Source of the DNA: Bubalus kerabau
Lineage: Eukaryota > Chordata > Mammalia > Artiodactyla > Bovidae
DNA: 64,000 nucleotides
Direction: 5' to 3'
NCBI RefSeq assembly: GCF_029407905.1
Contig: NC_073628.1
Span: 87,106,501-87,170,500, forward strand
Shown: piece after piece, positions 52,934 through 64,000 of the stretch
Position numbering within the stretch: the stretch's first letter is position 1
Layout of the letters: the number at the start of each line of letters is the position of its first letter
Made by a program: the position numbers and the translations under genes
The notes under the pieces: generated by a model
Seen by the model: only the letters and a program-made list of their open reading frames with translations
What the model was told of the DNA's origin: nothing
Databases searched by the model: none

Positions 52934-55900
52934 CTACAGGGGAGAAGAAGCGTAGCATTAGGTGAGAGATGGAGGTTATCTGGTCCGCTGCCAAGGACTG
53001 GAGGGTCAGGGAGGCAGGCGGATATGTAGAAAAGCAACTGCACATCCTTTGGTGCTGTTATTTCCAACCTTTGATGACAAGCCGCTCCCTAACTCAGAAG
53101 CCTGGGGTCTCCCTATTGTCAGCTCCGTCCCTTCCTTTCTGAAGAACTTTGCTAAGCTGCTTATTTTTTACATCTATAAAATCAAGCTAATTCCATTTGG
53201 TTCCTTTCTTTCTTTGCTCTTTGCAACTGCTTGGGGATGCTTGTAGAAGTATTCTGAACACAGAGGAAAAGATGTGTGAAAGAAGATATCAGTCAAGTAC
53301 CAGGAGCGCCAGGCAGTTCTCATCCTTACCCTCAGAACTTGTAAGCCCCATCTTTTTCCAACTGCAAATAGTATGAACTAGGTCTTCTATAATTCTAACT
53401 TTATTACCCTCCTTTCCTTCCACAGTCGAAACTGGGCTTAACTAGGCCGTGCTTTATTGTCCCTGTGGTGGTGTTGCCTCCAACCATGTCAAAGATGATA
53501 ATCGTTGTAATAATGATACTTATGATCCAGAAGTGAAGTATCAGCTAGTTTAGCTTCGTTGGTTTCAAAGTATCTTATGTCCAAAAATTAGCTAAAATGT
53601 AAATAAGCTGGCACCTGTAATCAAGCAATGTGACACTTTAGCCCTCTGCCTTAATGGCTTCATTTAAACACTGTCTCTGTCTTAACCACAAAGCTAGAGG
53701 GTGGTCTCTCTGGGGGGAAAGTAGAAAGTTTTGATCATTTTTGATTACACTGCCTGGAAGCCCTGAGAGGCAGACAGTACTTAAACATACTTGAAGAATG
53801 CGCATGAAGTAGATCTGGGGGAAAGCTGAGCAGTGACCTTATATTATTCCATTCCTATCTGTTTATTCTAAAAAACACAGGCAAACAAGTATTCCATTAT
53901 ATTTTACACCCAAGGCATAATTAGGGGGATTTGTATATTTGAAGGTTACCACAGAAGTGGTGACTAGGAATAATTAGGTTAATGTAATAAGCAACTGTTG
54001 ACTATCCAAGCGGTCTTCTTCATTCTCCTTCCTAAATCCTGATTTTATTTCTCTATGTATGAATGTACTTCATGGGAAGCTGACTTCATCTCAACGTCCA
54101 GAGCTGGCTAGATTAACCTAAAACAGAGTTTTGTAAACTAAAGCCATCTGTTTTTATAAATAAAAATTTTACTGTAACACAGCCATGCCCCTTCATTTTT
54201 TTATGGCCTACGCTTCTTAGGCTACCACGGCAGAAACAGAATGGAATCCAGGAATAGTTGTCCACAGGCCTAAAATATTTACTATATGGCTCTTTCAGAA
54301 AATGTGTGCAGATCCTCGATCAAGCCAATGTGTTTTATTAACCTTTGAGTCAAGATTCCTAAGTAGGTCATTGAGCACTGTAACTTGAATTCTTAAAATG
54401 AAATAAACTGTAGATAATAGGGTATCTGTGATACTTGTTTTAATTATGTGTACATATCTAGATCAGGATGTAAAATATATTTCTTACTGTGGAAAGTGAT
54501 CAAAAAATATTTGATTCACATAACAAAATTACTTTTGCATTTAAGCATCAATTTGGTAATCTCTCTTTCTAGGAATTTACTGAAAAGAGGTATGAACAGG
54601 GTTACTAATTACAGCACTGTTTGTAAGAGCCAAAGACTAAAAATAACCCAAACGTAATTAATAGGAAACGGACATTTTGGCACATCCAAACAAGGAGTAT
54701 CTTCAGCTGTTACAGAATAAACTCCATGCTACAATGTTAAGTGGAAAAAAAAAAAAAAAAAAGTAGAGAAAAGTATGTATAGGATGCTCCCCAAATGTAA
54801 TGGTGGACAGGCACAGAGTAAGTATCCACATTCCCATTCTAAAAGGGAGAACATGGAAGGAAGGAAGGAATTATTAGTCCTAAGCAATTTCAAAATCTGA
54901 CTGGGCGACCTCCATTAGGTTTCAAAGCTTGGGACTAATCCTCTGTGGTCCTCAGTTCTGTTGTCTGGGCCCGTGAAATCATCCTTTCTCACCAGCCTGT
55001 TTCCTGCCTATAGAATTTGAGAATCCAAGAGTCATCTTTCATTTTGTCCTTTCTCCGTCCCTTTTATTCCAAGCTGGCAGTGTTTCTACTAACGTAACAA
55101 CCTCAAAAATGTTGAGTCTCCTGTGTACATCATGGGATTCACTCTACGAGATATGAGGTTCCTCTGCAGATCTCTCCTGGAAGATTGCATTTCTACTCCT
55201 GATTTCCCGAGATGGTTGAAAGGATCCAGGAGTCGATTCTTTAATCTCTTTAGCAGCAATTACACAGTCACACCCTTGGGCCTTCTGTCTACAATATGCT
55301 TTCCTAACAGAAAAGCCCATACTTTTACCATCTTTTTCACCTGGACAGGCCAAACAATTCCAAATCATTAAGTTCTGACTCCTTTGTCACTTAACTTTTC
55401 TTTCCTTATTTTATCTTTCTTTGTTCATTTCTTTTTTTCCGTCTGTGCATAAGCAGAAAGAATACCTTGAACACTTTGCTTGGAAATCCCATCAGCTAAA
55501 TATTCAAGTTTAACGTTTACAGTTCTGCTTGCCACAAAACTGCTGGACAAAATTCAGCTAAGCTTCCTGTCACTATATAACAAAGATTTCCTTTCCTCTA
55601 ATTTCCAATAACATGTTCCTTATTTCCTTCTGAGCCCTCACCAGCAGCACCTTTAATATCTGTATATTCAGTATTACCGCTAAGTCTGTTCAAGGTAATC
55701 CAGGTTTTTCCTATCAAACGCCTCATTATTGCTCCAGCCTTTACCAATCACCTAATTCTAAAACCACCTGCACACTGTTAAAGGTCTTGTTACAGTGGCC
55801 ATCTCCAGGTGCCAACATCCGTACTGGTTCCCTGTGGCAACTTTAACAAACTATCAGAAACTCAGTGGCTAAAACAATTCAATATTTTCTCTTACAGTTC

Positions 55901-58900
55901 TAGAGGCCAAGGAAGAAGGGTGGAGGGGAGTGGATATTGAGAAGTTAGAAAGCTATGAACACATTTTGTTTTTTCTTTCTCCCACATTTGACTGTGGAAC
56001 CATGAAAAGACTTTATAAACACAAAATTAAACAAAAGAGCACCCCCCGACCAAAAAGAGGATCAATGAAACAAGGACCCTGTGTAGAAAACTGGTGGCAT
56101 AACCACACAAGAAAAAAATTATTTCAACTAACTACAAAACACTGTTACTTTTATTGAGCCATACTCTAATCAAAATAGAACTGCAAAAAGCTTCTGCTTT
56201 TCAGTAGTCATACTGCTGGCGGCAGTGCTTACACTATTACTCTAAGGTTGTGGCTCAGGCGGTAAAGCGTCCGTCTATAATGCGGGAGACCCGGGTTCGA
56301 TCCCTGGGTCGGGAAGAGCCCCTGGAGAAGGAAATGGTAAGCGACTCCAGTACTCTTGCCTGGAAAATCCCATGGACAGACAAGCCTGGTAGGCTACAGT
56401 CCACGGGGTCGCAAAGAGTTGGACACAACTGAGTGACTTCACTTTCACTTTCAAGGTTGTTTTAGGTATAAAGGGATTAAAATGAATGAATAATTATGTT
56501 GTTGTTGAGAAATGGGATTTTATACCTGGCATAGCAAAATACAGATATACTTTTGATAAGGTTAAGTAAAAATCCTATAGCCTGAATTTTAAGTAGAAAC
56601 ATCACTATGAAATTGTAAAAAAGTCCTAGCTCTGTCTACTGCAGGAAAAAACAACAACAACAAAAAAACCTAGAAACTATCAATGCACTAGCAAGGAGCA
56701 ACCCTAATGCCCAGATTAGGATTTCTAAATATTTATGGAGAAGGCAATGGCACCCCACTCCAATACTCTTGCCTGGAAAATCCCATGGACGGAGGAGCCT
56801 TGAAGGCTGCAGTCCATGGGGTCCCTGAGGGTCAGACATGACTGAGCGACTTCCCTTTCACTTTTCACTTTCCTGCTTTGGAGAAGGAAATGGCAACCCA
56901 CTCCAGTGTTCTTGCCTGGAGAATCCCAGGGGCGGCGGAGCCTGGTGGACTGCTGACTATGGGGTCGCACAGAGTCGGACACAACCCAAGTGACTTAGCA
57001 GCAAATATTTACTAGAAGGAAACAGTTCTAAGGTAGGAAATACATAGATGAGCCTGTAATATTTCATTATACCAAAAACCAAGAAGGCTATTAAAGATGA
57101 ACGAGGTCAGGGTGGGATGAACTGGGACTGACATATATACATTACTATGTACACAACAGATCAGAGAAGGCGATGGCACCCCACTCCAGTACTCTTGCCT
57201 GGAAAATCCCATGGACGGAGGAGCCTGGTGGGCTGCAGTCCATGGGGTCACTGAGGGTCGGACACGACTGAGCGACTTCACTTTCATTTTTCACTTTCCT
57301 GCATTGGAGAAGGAAATGGCAACCCACTCCAGTGTTCTTGCCTGGAGAATCCCAGGGACGGGGGAGCCTGGTGGGCTGCCGTCTATGGGGTCGCACAGTT
57401 GGACACGACAGAAGCGACAGCAGCAGCAGCAGCAGACGACAGATAGCTAATGAGAACCTACTGTACAGCACAGGGTACACTACTCAATGCTCTGTGGTGA
57501 CCTAATGGGAACGAAACCCAAAGAGGGGACATATGTATACGTACAGCTGATTCACTTTATTGTACGGCAGACACATACATACATAACATAACATAAAGCA
57601 ACTAAACGCCAATAATATTTTTTTTTAAAATAAGCATCATATCCAATGACTCAGAAGCTGACTTAAAGAGAATCCCATCGATAAAAAATAGGACAAGGAC
57701 AGTAACTGCACTGAACTGAAATATATCAATTATTTTTGAATCTGGGGGGGGGGGGGCGGAATCTATAGTTATACTATATTCTGAAAAAAATCTGTTACCT
57801 TTGGAGAATGCTAGGGAACTGTATCAGGAGCCCCCAAGACCATTTCCAGGTTAGATGATTTGCTGAGGGGACTCACAGGACTTGGCATATAGTTGTATTC
57901 ACAGCTATGATTTATTACAGTGAAAAGAATACAAAATTAGCAAAAATAAAAAAGGCACAGGGCGAAGTCCAGAGGAAATCAGGCACAAGCTTTCAAAGGT
58001 CCTCTTCACAGCGAGTCACACAGGATAAGGAGCTGTGACAACACGCGCGGAATGTGTATTACTAGGGAAGACGAGAGACCCAATGTCTAAGGTTTTTATA
58101 TGCTATGCTATGCTAAGTCACTTCAGTTGTGTCCGACTCTGTGCGACCCCATAGACGGCAGCCACCAGGCTCCCCCGTCCCTGGGATTCTCCAGGCAAGA
58201 ACACTGGAGTGGGTTGCCGTTTCCTTCTCCAATGCATGAAAGGGAAAAGGAAAGTGAAGTCGCTCAGTCGTGTCCAGCTCTTAGCGACCCCATGGACTGC
58301 AGCCTAACAGGCTCCTCTGCCCATGGGATTTTCCAGGCAAGAACACTGGAGTGGGTTGCCATTGCCTTCTCCAATGCGTGAACATGAAAAGTGAAAGGGA
58401 AGTCGCTCTGTCGTGTCTGACTCTTAGCAACCCCATGGATTGCAGCCCACTAGGCCCCTCCATCCATGGGATTTTCCAGGCAAGAGTACTGGAGTGGGGT
58501 GCCATTGCCTTCTCCAAGGTTTTTATATAGGCCTGGTCATATAGGCACCCTTTCCTAGCATGTACTTAGACTCCCAGAACCAAAGCAGGGCTTTAGCATA
58601 AGTCGCACTCACACAGACAGTTCAGGTACATGAGCCCTTAACCTGTGGGAGTCTGGGGCAGGTGAGACCCTCCTGAAAACCAAGTTCTTAGAGGCAGCCA
58701 AGGATGACTCTGTATGCAGGTGTTTTTAAGGACAGCAGTCTCCAGGCTGCATTGTTTACTTTTTTCCCACAGTTTACCCCTCAGCCAAGCTGTTACAGTA
58801 GAAATGATCAGAGGACCCCCTGTGGCACTGAGACCAACTTGAAGAACTGAGCTCAATTGCACTCTTGAGGGGTGCCAGACTTATCCAGTTGAAATAAACT

Positions 58901-61900
58901 CCATTAAACCATCAAAGTTTAAGTTTCAGTATGAGCTTTCTTCATCTGGTCTAAGGTATCAATTTAGGCACAGCACGATGCTGGCCAGTAAGCTGAAGTT
59001 GACCTGAAAGATTTTCCAGGGCCGAAGCAACGTCATGATAGTCAGGGTGCGCACAGAAGAATAGCAGAGGGCACCACCAGAAGCTAAGCTTACGGAGTCA
59101 GGGCACTCAGTCAGGCAGCACAGGGTTAACAAGGCCCCAGGCTGCTTTCTCACTGTGGTGAGCACTGTGGGTCTGTTACAGACAGAATATCTGTATCCCC
59201 TCAAAAGTCCTGTGGAAACTGTAGCCCTCACTGTGCTGGTATTTGGGGGTGGGGCCTCTGGGAGGTAATCAGGTCAGGAGTGGTGTAAGCAGCCTTAGAG
59301 AAGAGATGTGGGAGCTTCTGCACTGCGTCCACCAGGTGAGGACACAGCAAGAAGATGGCCTGTGGACCAGGAAGCTGGCCTCTCGCCAGGCCCTGAGGTC
59401 GGCCAGCTCCTTGACCTGGGACTTCCAAGCCTCCAGAACTGGCAGAAATAAATTCTTATTGTTCACAAGCCACCAGTCTACAATATTTTGTTGCAGCAGC
59501 CCAAATGGACAGGGCCCTCTGCTCCAGTCTGAAAAATGAGCTGCATCTTGGTTCAGAGGGACTGCCTGAAGGCACTGAGTCCCCAACAGTTCTTTCTGTA
59601 CATGCCACGAGGCCATCAGCCTCGTGAGCGTGGAAGACCTGCCCATGCTGGGCGGGGGCGCGGGGGCGCGGCGCACCTTCTGCTGCCCCTGGGCCAGTGC
59701 TGTCACTGGGGCACAAGCTCGGTGGCCTGTTTGAATTCAAAGTGCCTGCAGCAGCTGAGGCAGGCAGAATGAAGAGGTCTTCCTCAGGGAGAGGGAAAGA
59801 TGATTAATGCCTTCACCCATCCTGGTCTCCTCAGGGGCCAGGGTTTTCTTTTGTTGTTGTTACAAAATCAGTATGTCACATTCAGCAATCATAACTTCCT
59901 ATTAAAAAAAGAATGCCCTACTCTCCCCCAGACCTTTTGTCTGGATCTGGAAGGGAAGTATATACGAGGAACAGAAGAGTTTTCAGAGGAAACATTTTTA
60001 TGTAATTTAACCAGCTAGATGCATTATGTTAGAAATCAGTCAGGATTAAATCTTGAATTTCCAGAAAATTTCAAAATGGGTTTATATAGCCAACACCTCC
60101 TTTCCGCCTGGTCATTTATCTAGTGAATGGTCTAGAAAAGATCCCTCTGATTCTGGGGATGGCTGCACGTGGTAATCAAGCTACCTTATTCGGGTGGGTG
60201 CTCCAGGAGACAGGTGGAAGAAAAGCAGAGTTAGGTGAGCACTCCGTTGCTGCAAACTGCAATGAATTCTGATACACAATTCTGATACTCATGAAGGGGC
60301 CTGCACTGAAACACCCCCGGGATGGGGTTGAGAGTAAGTTCTGTTAGGAGTGGTCATAGGGAGGAGGGGTCACAGGCCTGGTGATGTGCTCTCCCCTAAC
60401 TTGCAGCTTTTGGCAACAATCACCAAGTCAGGAATGCAATCAGTCTCTGCCTGAGAAATATAGAGCTGGTCAGCAGCTCGATTTCAGATGGTCCCGATGG
60501 AGGAAAAGCCCCTTTCTGTGGACACCTGCAACACGGTTCAGTCAACATCCATGGCGTGTATCTTACAAACATGCCACAGGTCCTCAGAAAACAACTGGCG
60601 AGGCACAGCAACAGTGAGCGGTAGCCCTGTTTGGAAGCTATGCTGGGGAAGCCAGGAGGGCAGTGAAAAGGGCCAGCTAGCTAAGCAGCTCTGCAGAGGT
60701 CACTGAAACTGCAGCTCATTTTCTCCTTTACATATTTCACGATTCCTGTGGTACTCGATGTGGCCACTGAGACCATCTGCTAAGTGTCAGGAAGCTGGGA
60801 AGCAGTTTCAAGTGCGATTTAATTCTCCAGACCTTAGTTTATAATCTTTTAACTTTATTCCCTCCATTTTCTTTTTTAAGGTCCTTTAATTTGGATCTAC
60901 TTTAGGTTTTCTGCTTGGCACCCAAGAACTGGGAAGGCAAATAAGTGCCTGTGTGATGACTGGCAGAGTAAAATTTCTAGTTAAGAGAAATGAATCACTT
61001 ACTAATAAGTAAGAGCCAGAAAAAAGTTGAAGTTGGCAACTAAAAGTTAGGAAAAGAGAAATCTTATTGGCTAAGAAATGGAAGTCACTGAGGCATTCAT
61101 TTTTTATGATTTTTTCCCCCAATCCCCTTGGCATTAATTTAAGTGAAAATATAAGGCTGTAATAAAATAAATTAGAATAAGAAGCAACTCATTATTGTAC
61201 TCACTCTACACACTTGCTAGGTCATGACTAGAATTACAATTTAAAACTTTGCTGACTCTAAATGAACTTATGGTCGAGAGTCGGAGTGGGGGAGGATAGT
61301 AAAGGAGTTTGGGATGGACATGTACACACTGCTGTATTTAAAATGGATAATCAACAAGGTCCTCCTATAGCACAGGGAACTCGGCTCAATGTTATGTGGC
61401 AGCCTGGATGGGAGGGAGAGTTTGGAGGAGAATGGATACATGTACATGGATGGCTGAGTCCCTTCGCTGTTCACCTGAAACTATCACAACATTGTTAATC
61501 GGCTATACTCCAACACAAAAGAAAAATATAATTAAAAAGAATTGAATGCATAAAGTAAAAAAAAACCCCAAACTATGCTGACTCTAAAGTTACCAACTTC
61601 GGAAAGGTCACTCATATATAATAGTTACAGAAAAGAAATAAAATACCATATATTGCATAATGTAAATAAACAGAAAAAAATAACTTGCTAAATATAGTGG
61701 GGCAGTAAGTATATGAGTAAATGTTATTTATTTGAAGAACTTTTAGAATAAAATTTACCTCTGATAAAGCCGAAGAAAAGTGATTGCAATTTTTATGCAT
61801 CAAATGATAGGCATTGCCTTTGTATTCTTTTCCCAATTCTTCCACAATTTTTTCTATATCATCTTCTAGGAAGTCAGTGCTCCCTAAAACAACAGCTTCT

Positions 61901-63510
61901 CTTAAAGAAAAAAAAGGAAAAAGAAAAAAAGAATATAGCTGGGTGAGTTATATTATAGGCATGCTTAAAGACTTATTTCCAGAAATGCTTATTTCCAGGA
62001 ATATTATGATGGGTGTTTAACAAAGCAGGGTTAATGTAATAAGACTAAAAAGTAAATGAGGTATTTTAATAATCTGATTATTTTAGTTTCTACTTTTTAA
62101 AAGCAATGAACTCTTAAGTATACCACTTCTAAATAATACAAACGCAAAATAAGCCATTCCCCTTATTAAACAGTATTGTATTAAAAATGTAATATCACAG
62201 TTATTTTTATTACTATTGCATTAGAATTTACATTACTAGAGCACCAGATCCACGCTGCAAATATTCTTGCTCAATTACAGCTGCCATCAAATGGCTGGTC
62301 ATAGTCTCACTTAAAAATAATCTTTTAAGTTATCTGCCACTGGGCTGCAGTGAGATCAACTTCCAAATGACTAATTTAAAAAAAAGGCATAAAAACAAAC
62401 CCGTTCTAAACAATACACCAAACCAAAAAACCAACCAACCCCCCACCACTTCTAAACTACTACCCTGGAAATGCAATAGACATTATTCAACAGAGAGTAC
62501 AATTTTAGTCAGATTCAAGTTAGAATCCAAGAAAGCTGACCAACACTCAGAAAATCCTTTTATCTAGGAGTTTTGGCAAAAGGGAGACCTAATAGATGGA
62601 TTCAGGCTGGCATTATAGCACTTACGTGTGTAAATATTTCAAACTGGTTATAGTCTAAGAGAACCATTAACTTAGTAGTGATAAAAGGGTACAGCCCTAT
62701 ACTGAATTTCAGTGTTATAACCTCATTTCATTATTTTTCACTTGGAAACTATTATAGGCCTAGAAGTTTCTTTAAAGCTCCTTGAAACTAAGATTCTAAA
62801 TATCACTTTAAATATAAAACTTAATTAAGGAATGACAATTTGATTATCAGCATTAGCAGTAGGTTTTTGGTGCTTTTTACTACCCCCAAGGCTCCAGAGT
62901 ACACTCATATCCATATATTTTAGACATTTTAGGTCTATCAATGCATGTAATACCTTAACAATACTTTCTCAGCTAATCTATTCAGATTATTTTAGTTATT
63001 TCAAGTTTATAAATAGTGTCTCTTTCACTGGGAAAATGAAGAGATTTTTAAGTGTTAGGTAGGTCACAATCTTTCCTCCATCTCCCTCCAAATAGGAAAC
63101 TGAGGGAAGCAATCATCAGACAGGAAAGTCTGTTAAAGCAAAGTCTTACATTAAGGTATAAACATTCGTAAAGCAGACAAAATAACTTTCGTGGGTCCTC
63201 AGTAAGAGCAACAGGCTAGCTTCTTTCAGGCACTTTATCTGGCTGATTACTATCTTTACACAACTTAGATTTGACTTTAAAGCGTTAGCAACTAAAACAA
63301 CATTGAAGAAACATTTTAACTTGCTATATTTTTAAATCTACAGAATGAATTCTGTATGCCTGAATACAAGTTTTGGCACCTAAGACAGTGTAATAAAAAT
63401 TATCCTCCCTACTTACTTAAATTTAAATGTTTCTCCTAGTTCAGAAGCATTTCCTGGGGAAATTTCAAATATTCCAGAAAAGGGATAAGGATGGCCACCA
63501 TAAGCAAATT
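52700..63510 (-). CDS. DESI2: DESI2 (PPPDE1), desumoylating isopeptidase 2, exons for the C-terminal four fifths
   Basis: Three minus-strand exons (63510-63417, 61900-61759, 52933-52700) join in phase into the PPPDE-family cysteine isopeptidase DESI2 from about E39 to the stop after L194. From family knowledge, it is a cytoplasmic thiol peptidase with deSUMOylating activity and reported deubiquitinase activity. The sequence shows the core segments FAYGGHPYPFSGIFEI and YHLMHKNCNHFSSALSE; the Cys of KNCNH is the catalytic Cys, residue 108 by the human numbering I recall. The catalytic His (about residue 30) is encoded upstream, outside the window. Introns are 1516 bp and 8825 bp, all junctions GT-AG. 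No frameshift or premature stop is seen. The C-terminal tail (LEEAEDAAASAS...GRHTKL) is acidic and then basic, and differs from my memory of human at two or three residues. The left neighbour is a repeat-rich intergenic region. Confidence 0.97.
52934..54110 (-). other. DESI2 last intron, 3' part, no named repeat
   Basis: Only splice-acceptor-proximal sequence and unique-looking intron is present. A weak MIR resemblance near 53150-53250 is not firm enough to call. Confidence 0.5.
54120..54325 (-). mobile_element. hAT-type DNA transposon fossil
   Basis: TTTTTATAAATAAAAATTTTAC, AACACAGCCATGCCCCTTC, CCACGGCAGAAACAGAATGG and CCTAAAATATTTACTATATGG match a common mammalian non-autonomous DNA transposon. 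The subfamily is not assigned. Confidence 0.65.
54540..54810 (+). mobile_element. old L1 3' UTR fragment
   Basis: CACTGTTTGTAAGAGCCAAAG, AAATAACCCAAACGTAATT, TTCAGCTGTTACAGAATAA and GCTACAATGTTAAGTGG, followed by an A run, are old L1 3' text. Confidence 0.65.
55000..55915 (-). mobile_element. MaLR retrotransposon remnant: internal region plus LTR fragment
   Basis: AGCAGCAATTACACAGTCACACC, TACAATATGCTTTCCTAAC, AACACTTTGCTTGGAAATCC and TTTCCAATAACATG are the reversed internal sequence of MST/THE/MLT-type MaLRs. ACAAACTATCAGAAACTCAG to CTTACAGTTCTAGAGG (about 55818-55912) is the adjoining LTR. The 82-codon frame inside is not a gene. Confidence 0.8.
55920..56243. other. DESI2 intron, no recognisable repeat
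   Basis: A 75-codon plus-strand frame (55930-56157) has no domain and lies in the intron. It is not called. Confidence 0.5.
56252..56452 (+). mobile_element. Bov-tA SINE with target-site duplication
   Basis: The head is shortened (GGCTCAGGCGGTAAAGCG). The B box GGTTCGATCCC is intact, and it ends GAGTGACTTCACTTTC. AAGGTTGT at 56244-56251 and 56453-56460. Confidence 0.93.
56736..57002 (+). mobile_element. BovA2 SINE with target-site duplication
   Basis: Dimer with joint ACTTTTCACTTTCCTGC and end GTGACTTAGCAGC. AAATATTTA at 56727-56735 and 57003-57011. Confidence 0.95.
57164..57436 (+). mobile_element. BovA2 SINE with CAG-repeat tail
   Basis: Dimer as above, ending in GACAGCAGCAGCAGCAGCAG. 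It is inserted next to an L1 3' end. Confidence 0.95.
57437..57610 (+). mobile_element. artiodactyl L1 3' end
   Basis: GAGAACCTACTGTACAGCAC, TACGTACAGCTGATTCACTT and GCAACTAAACGCCAATAATA, then a T run, are typical L1 3' text of this lineage. Confidence 0.75.
57611..57809. other. DESI2 intron; poly-G run near 57746-57758
   Basis: Only the G homopolymer is notable. Confidence 0.6.
57810..58900 (-). mobile_element. ERV LTR, split by a trimeric BovA insertion
   Basis: TGTATCAGGAGCCCCCAAGAC, TATGATTTATTACAGTG (reversed AATAAA), GGGCGAAGTCCAGAGG, and, after the SINE, GGTTTTTATATAGGCCTGG and AGGCACCCTTTCCTAGCATG are one ERV1-like LTR in reverse. Outer ends are approximate. Confidence 0.7.
58102..58515 (-). 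mobile_element. three-monomer BovA SINE with target-site duplication
   Basis: Three consecutive reversed Bov-A monomers (about 58102-58233, 58234-58376, 58377-58515) each contain GGCAAGA(A/G)(C/T)ACTGGAGTGG. The first two joints carry A/G-rich linkers (AAGGAAAGTGAAGTCGCTC, AAAGTGAAAGGGAAGTCGC). AAGGTTTTTATAT at 58089-58101 and 58516-58528 shows that all three entered together. Confidence 0.93.
58901..59174. other. DESI2 intron, no recognisable repeat
   Basis: Nothing supportable. Confidence 0.5.
59175..59515 (+). mobile_element. MLT1-type LTR (ERVL-MaLR)
   Basis: GTTACAGACAGAATATCTG, GGGGTGGGGCCTCTGGGAGG, GGACACAGCAAGAAGATGGCC, CCAAGCCTCCAGAACTGGC and ATTTTGTTGCAGCAGCCCAA follow MLT1 end to end. 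The frames across it (up to 145 codons) are artefacts. Confidence 0.85.
59516..61249. other. DESI2 intron, no recognisable gene or repeat; GC-rich patch near 59640-59685
   Basis: The patch GGGCGGGGGCGCGGGGGCGC stands out against an A+T-rich intron. Overlapping frames on both strands at 60381-60706 have no motif. Confidence 0.5.
61263..61575 (+). mobile_element. artiodactyl L1 3' end with target-site duplication
   Basis: GGATGGACATGTACACACTG, AAAATGGATAATCAACAAGG, AACATTGTTAATCGGCTATAC and an A-rich tail. TGCTGACTCTAAA at 61250-61262 and 61576-61588 is a 13-bp target duplication. It lies about 185 bp from the DESI2 donor at 61758. Confidence 0.93.
61759..61900 (-). CDS. DESI2: DESI2 internal exon carrying the catalytic cysteine, residues about 70-117
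   Basis: This 142-nt exon begins after acceptor ...TTTCTTTAAG. Its first base completes Lys70 (AA|A). It then encodes 47 codons from EAVVLGSTDF to FSSALSE and ends at donor GTAAAT. It holds the nucleophile Cys in KNCNH, the hallmark of the PPPDE/DeSI family. Reading on past the donor gives unrelated residues, which supports the exon end. Confidence 0.97.
61901..63416 (-). other. DESI2 intron (1516 bp), no recognisable repeat
   Basis: Bounded by donor GTAAGTAG at 63416 and acceptor TTTCTTTAAG at 61901. Free of young SINEs and LINEs. Confidence 0.85.
63417..63510 (-). CDS. DESI2: DESI2 internal exon, residues about 39-70
   Basis: This 94-nt exon starts after acceptor ...CTTTTCAG and ends at donor GTAAGTAG. 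It enters in phase 1 (two bases complete the Glu codon) and leaves with two bases of a Lys codon. It encodes the stretch from FAYGGHPYPF to GETFKF of the PPPDE fold. The frame is intact and the length matches 2 + 90 + 2 bases. Confidence 0.96.
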
Positions 63511-64000
63511 CTGAAAAGAGAAAACTCATGATTCTTAGTATTTATCACATAAAATTTAACCAGTATGCTGAATTAGATTTAATAAATGATGAAGATAATA
63601 ATGATACCATCTAAATATTTTTCAATTTAGTAATGCTTTCACAAACATCTCATTTAGCTATTACTTGTATAGAACAGTTGACACAAGACTTGAAACTCTT
63701 AATAAAAGATGCTCCAAGGTAATTCTGACTTCTATGTTTACTTTATAATGGCTAAAGGAGAGTGCCTAACATTCAAAAGAGAAAAAAGTTCCTGTGTTTC
63801 CCTATCACGCCCAAGTATGTAGGTGGTCAATTCAGTGTTGTGCCATTTAAAAATTAAAGTGGTCAAATTTCAAACTTGTATTTTACTGGAAAAACTGTCT
63901 AATAACAATGAGTTTTCAAGGTTCTTGGGATTAAGACTCTTGGTTTATCTTTGATTAAGAATGAAACATTAGGAAACCGAAAAATGGAATTCAATCCCCC
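63511..64000 (-). other. DESI2 upstream intron, runs off the window
   Basis: It ends with acceptor CTTTTCAG at 63511. No repeat recognised. Confidence 0.8.

Noticed and set aside
59269..59706. 145-codon minus-strand frame in the DESI2 intron
   Set aside because: Most of it is antisense MLT1 LTR.

Overview
The window is nuclear DNA from a ruminant (a pecoran artiodactyl such as cattle, sheep, goat or a relative). It is saturated with repeats that occur together only in that group: BovB (RTE-clade) LINEs, BovA2 and Bov-tA SINEs, and older tRNA-Glu-derived CHR SINEs. These sit on a mammalian background of L1, MIR, MaLR, ERV LTRs and DNA transposon fossils. No bacterial-style operons, CRISPR arrays or rRNA are present. 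Most open frames in the window are repeat remnants or chance frames.

Right-hand third, about 49.4 to 64 kb: the 3' half of DESI2 (PPPDE1, desumoylating isopeptidase 2) on the minus strand. Three coding exons with consensus splice sites (63510-63417, 61900-61759, 52933-52700) encode residues of about E39 to the C-terminal L194. They include the catalytic Cys in the motif KNCNH. The first exons, with the catalytic His, lie beyond the right edge. A repeat-free block of about 3.3 kb (52699 to about 49405) follows the stop and is read as the 3' UTR. The 8.8-kb last intron carries a MaLR remnant, an ERV LTR invaded by a three-monomer BovA SINE, L1 tails and two BovA2 copies.

Middle, about 23.4 to 24.1 kb: a GC- and CpG-rich island holds an uninterrupted 131-codon frame on the plus strand (23592-23987). 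It has a strong Kozak context and is followed by AATAAA at 24069 and a T/G-rich tract. I do not recognise the Arg-rich product (31 Arg in 131 residues). It is the best candidate for an undescribed gene here. A minus-strand open frame converges on it, and its stop codon lies inside an AATAAA at 24186-24181.

Elsewhere the window is a layered transposon record. An ancient unassigned repeat (about 1.0-4.6 kb) is broken by BovB, CHR, BovA2 and a 71-bp mariner MITE. The largest BovB (20427-22786, minus) keeps recognisable endonuclease and reverse transcriptase segments but is 5'-truncated and frame-broken. A minus-strand L1 (27.9-31.4 kb) is split by three different ERV LTRs. An L1/HAL1 graveyard (about 38.1-45.7 kb, plus) is interrupted by BovB, Bov-tA, BovA2 and CHR inserts. 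Many insertions have target-site duplications that I could read and that fix their boundaries. Two insertions of only 40-50 bp, cut from the shared BovB/SINE 3' end, also carry duplications.

Repeat family names come from recognition of consensus features by eye, not from a RepeatMasker run. Boundaries without a stated target-site duplication are accurate to about 10-30 bases.
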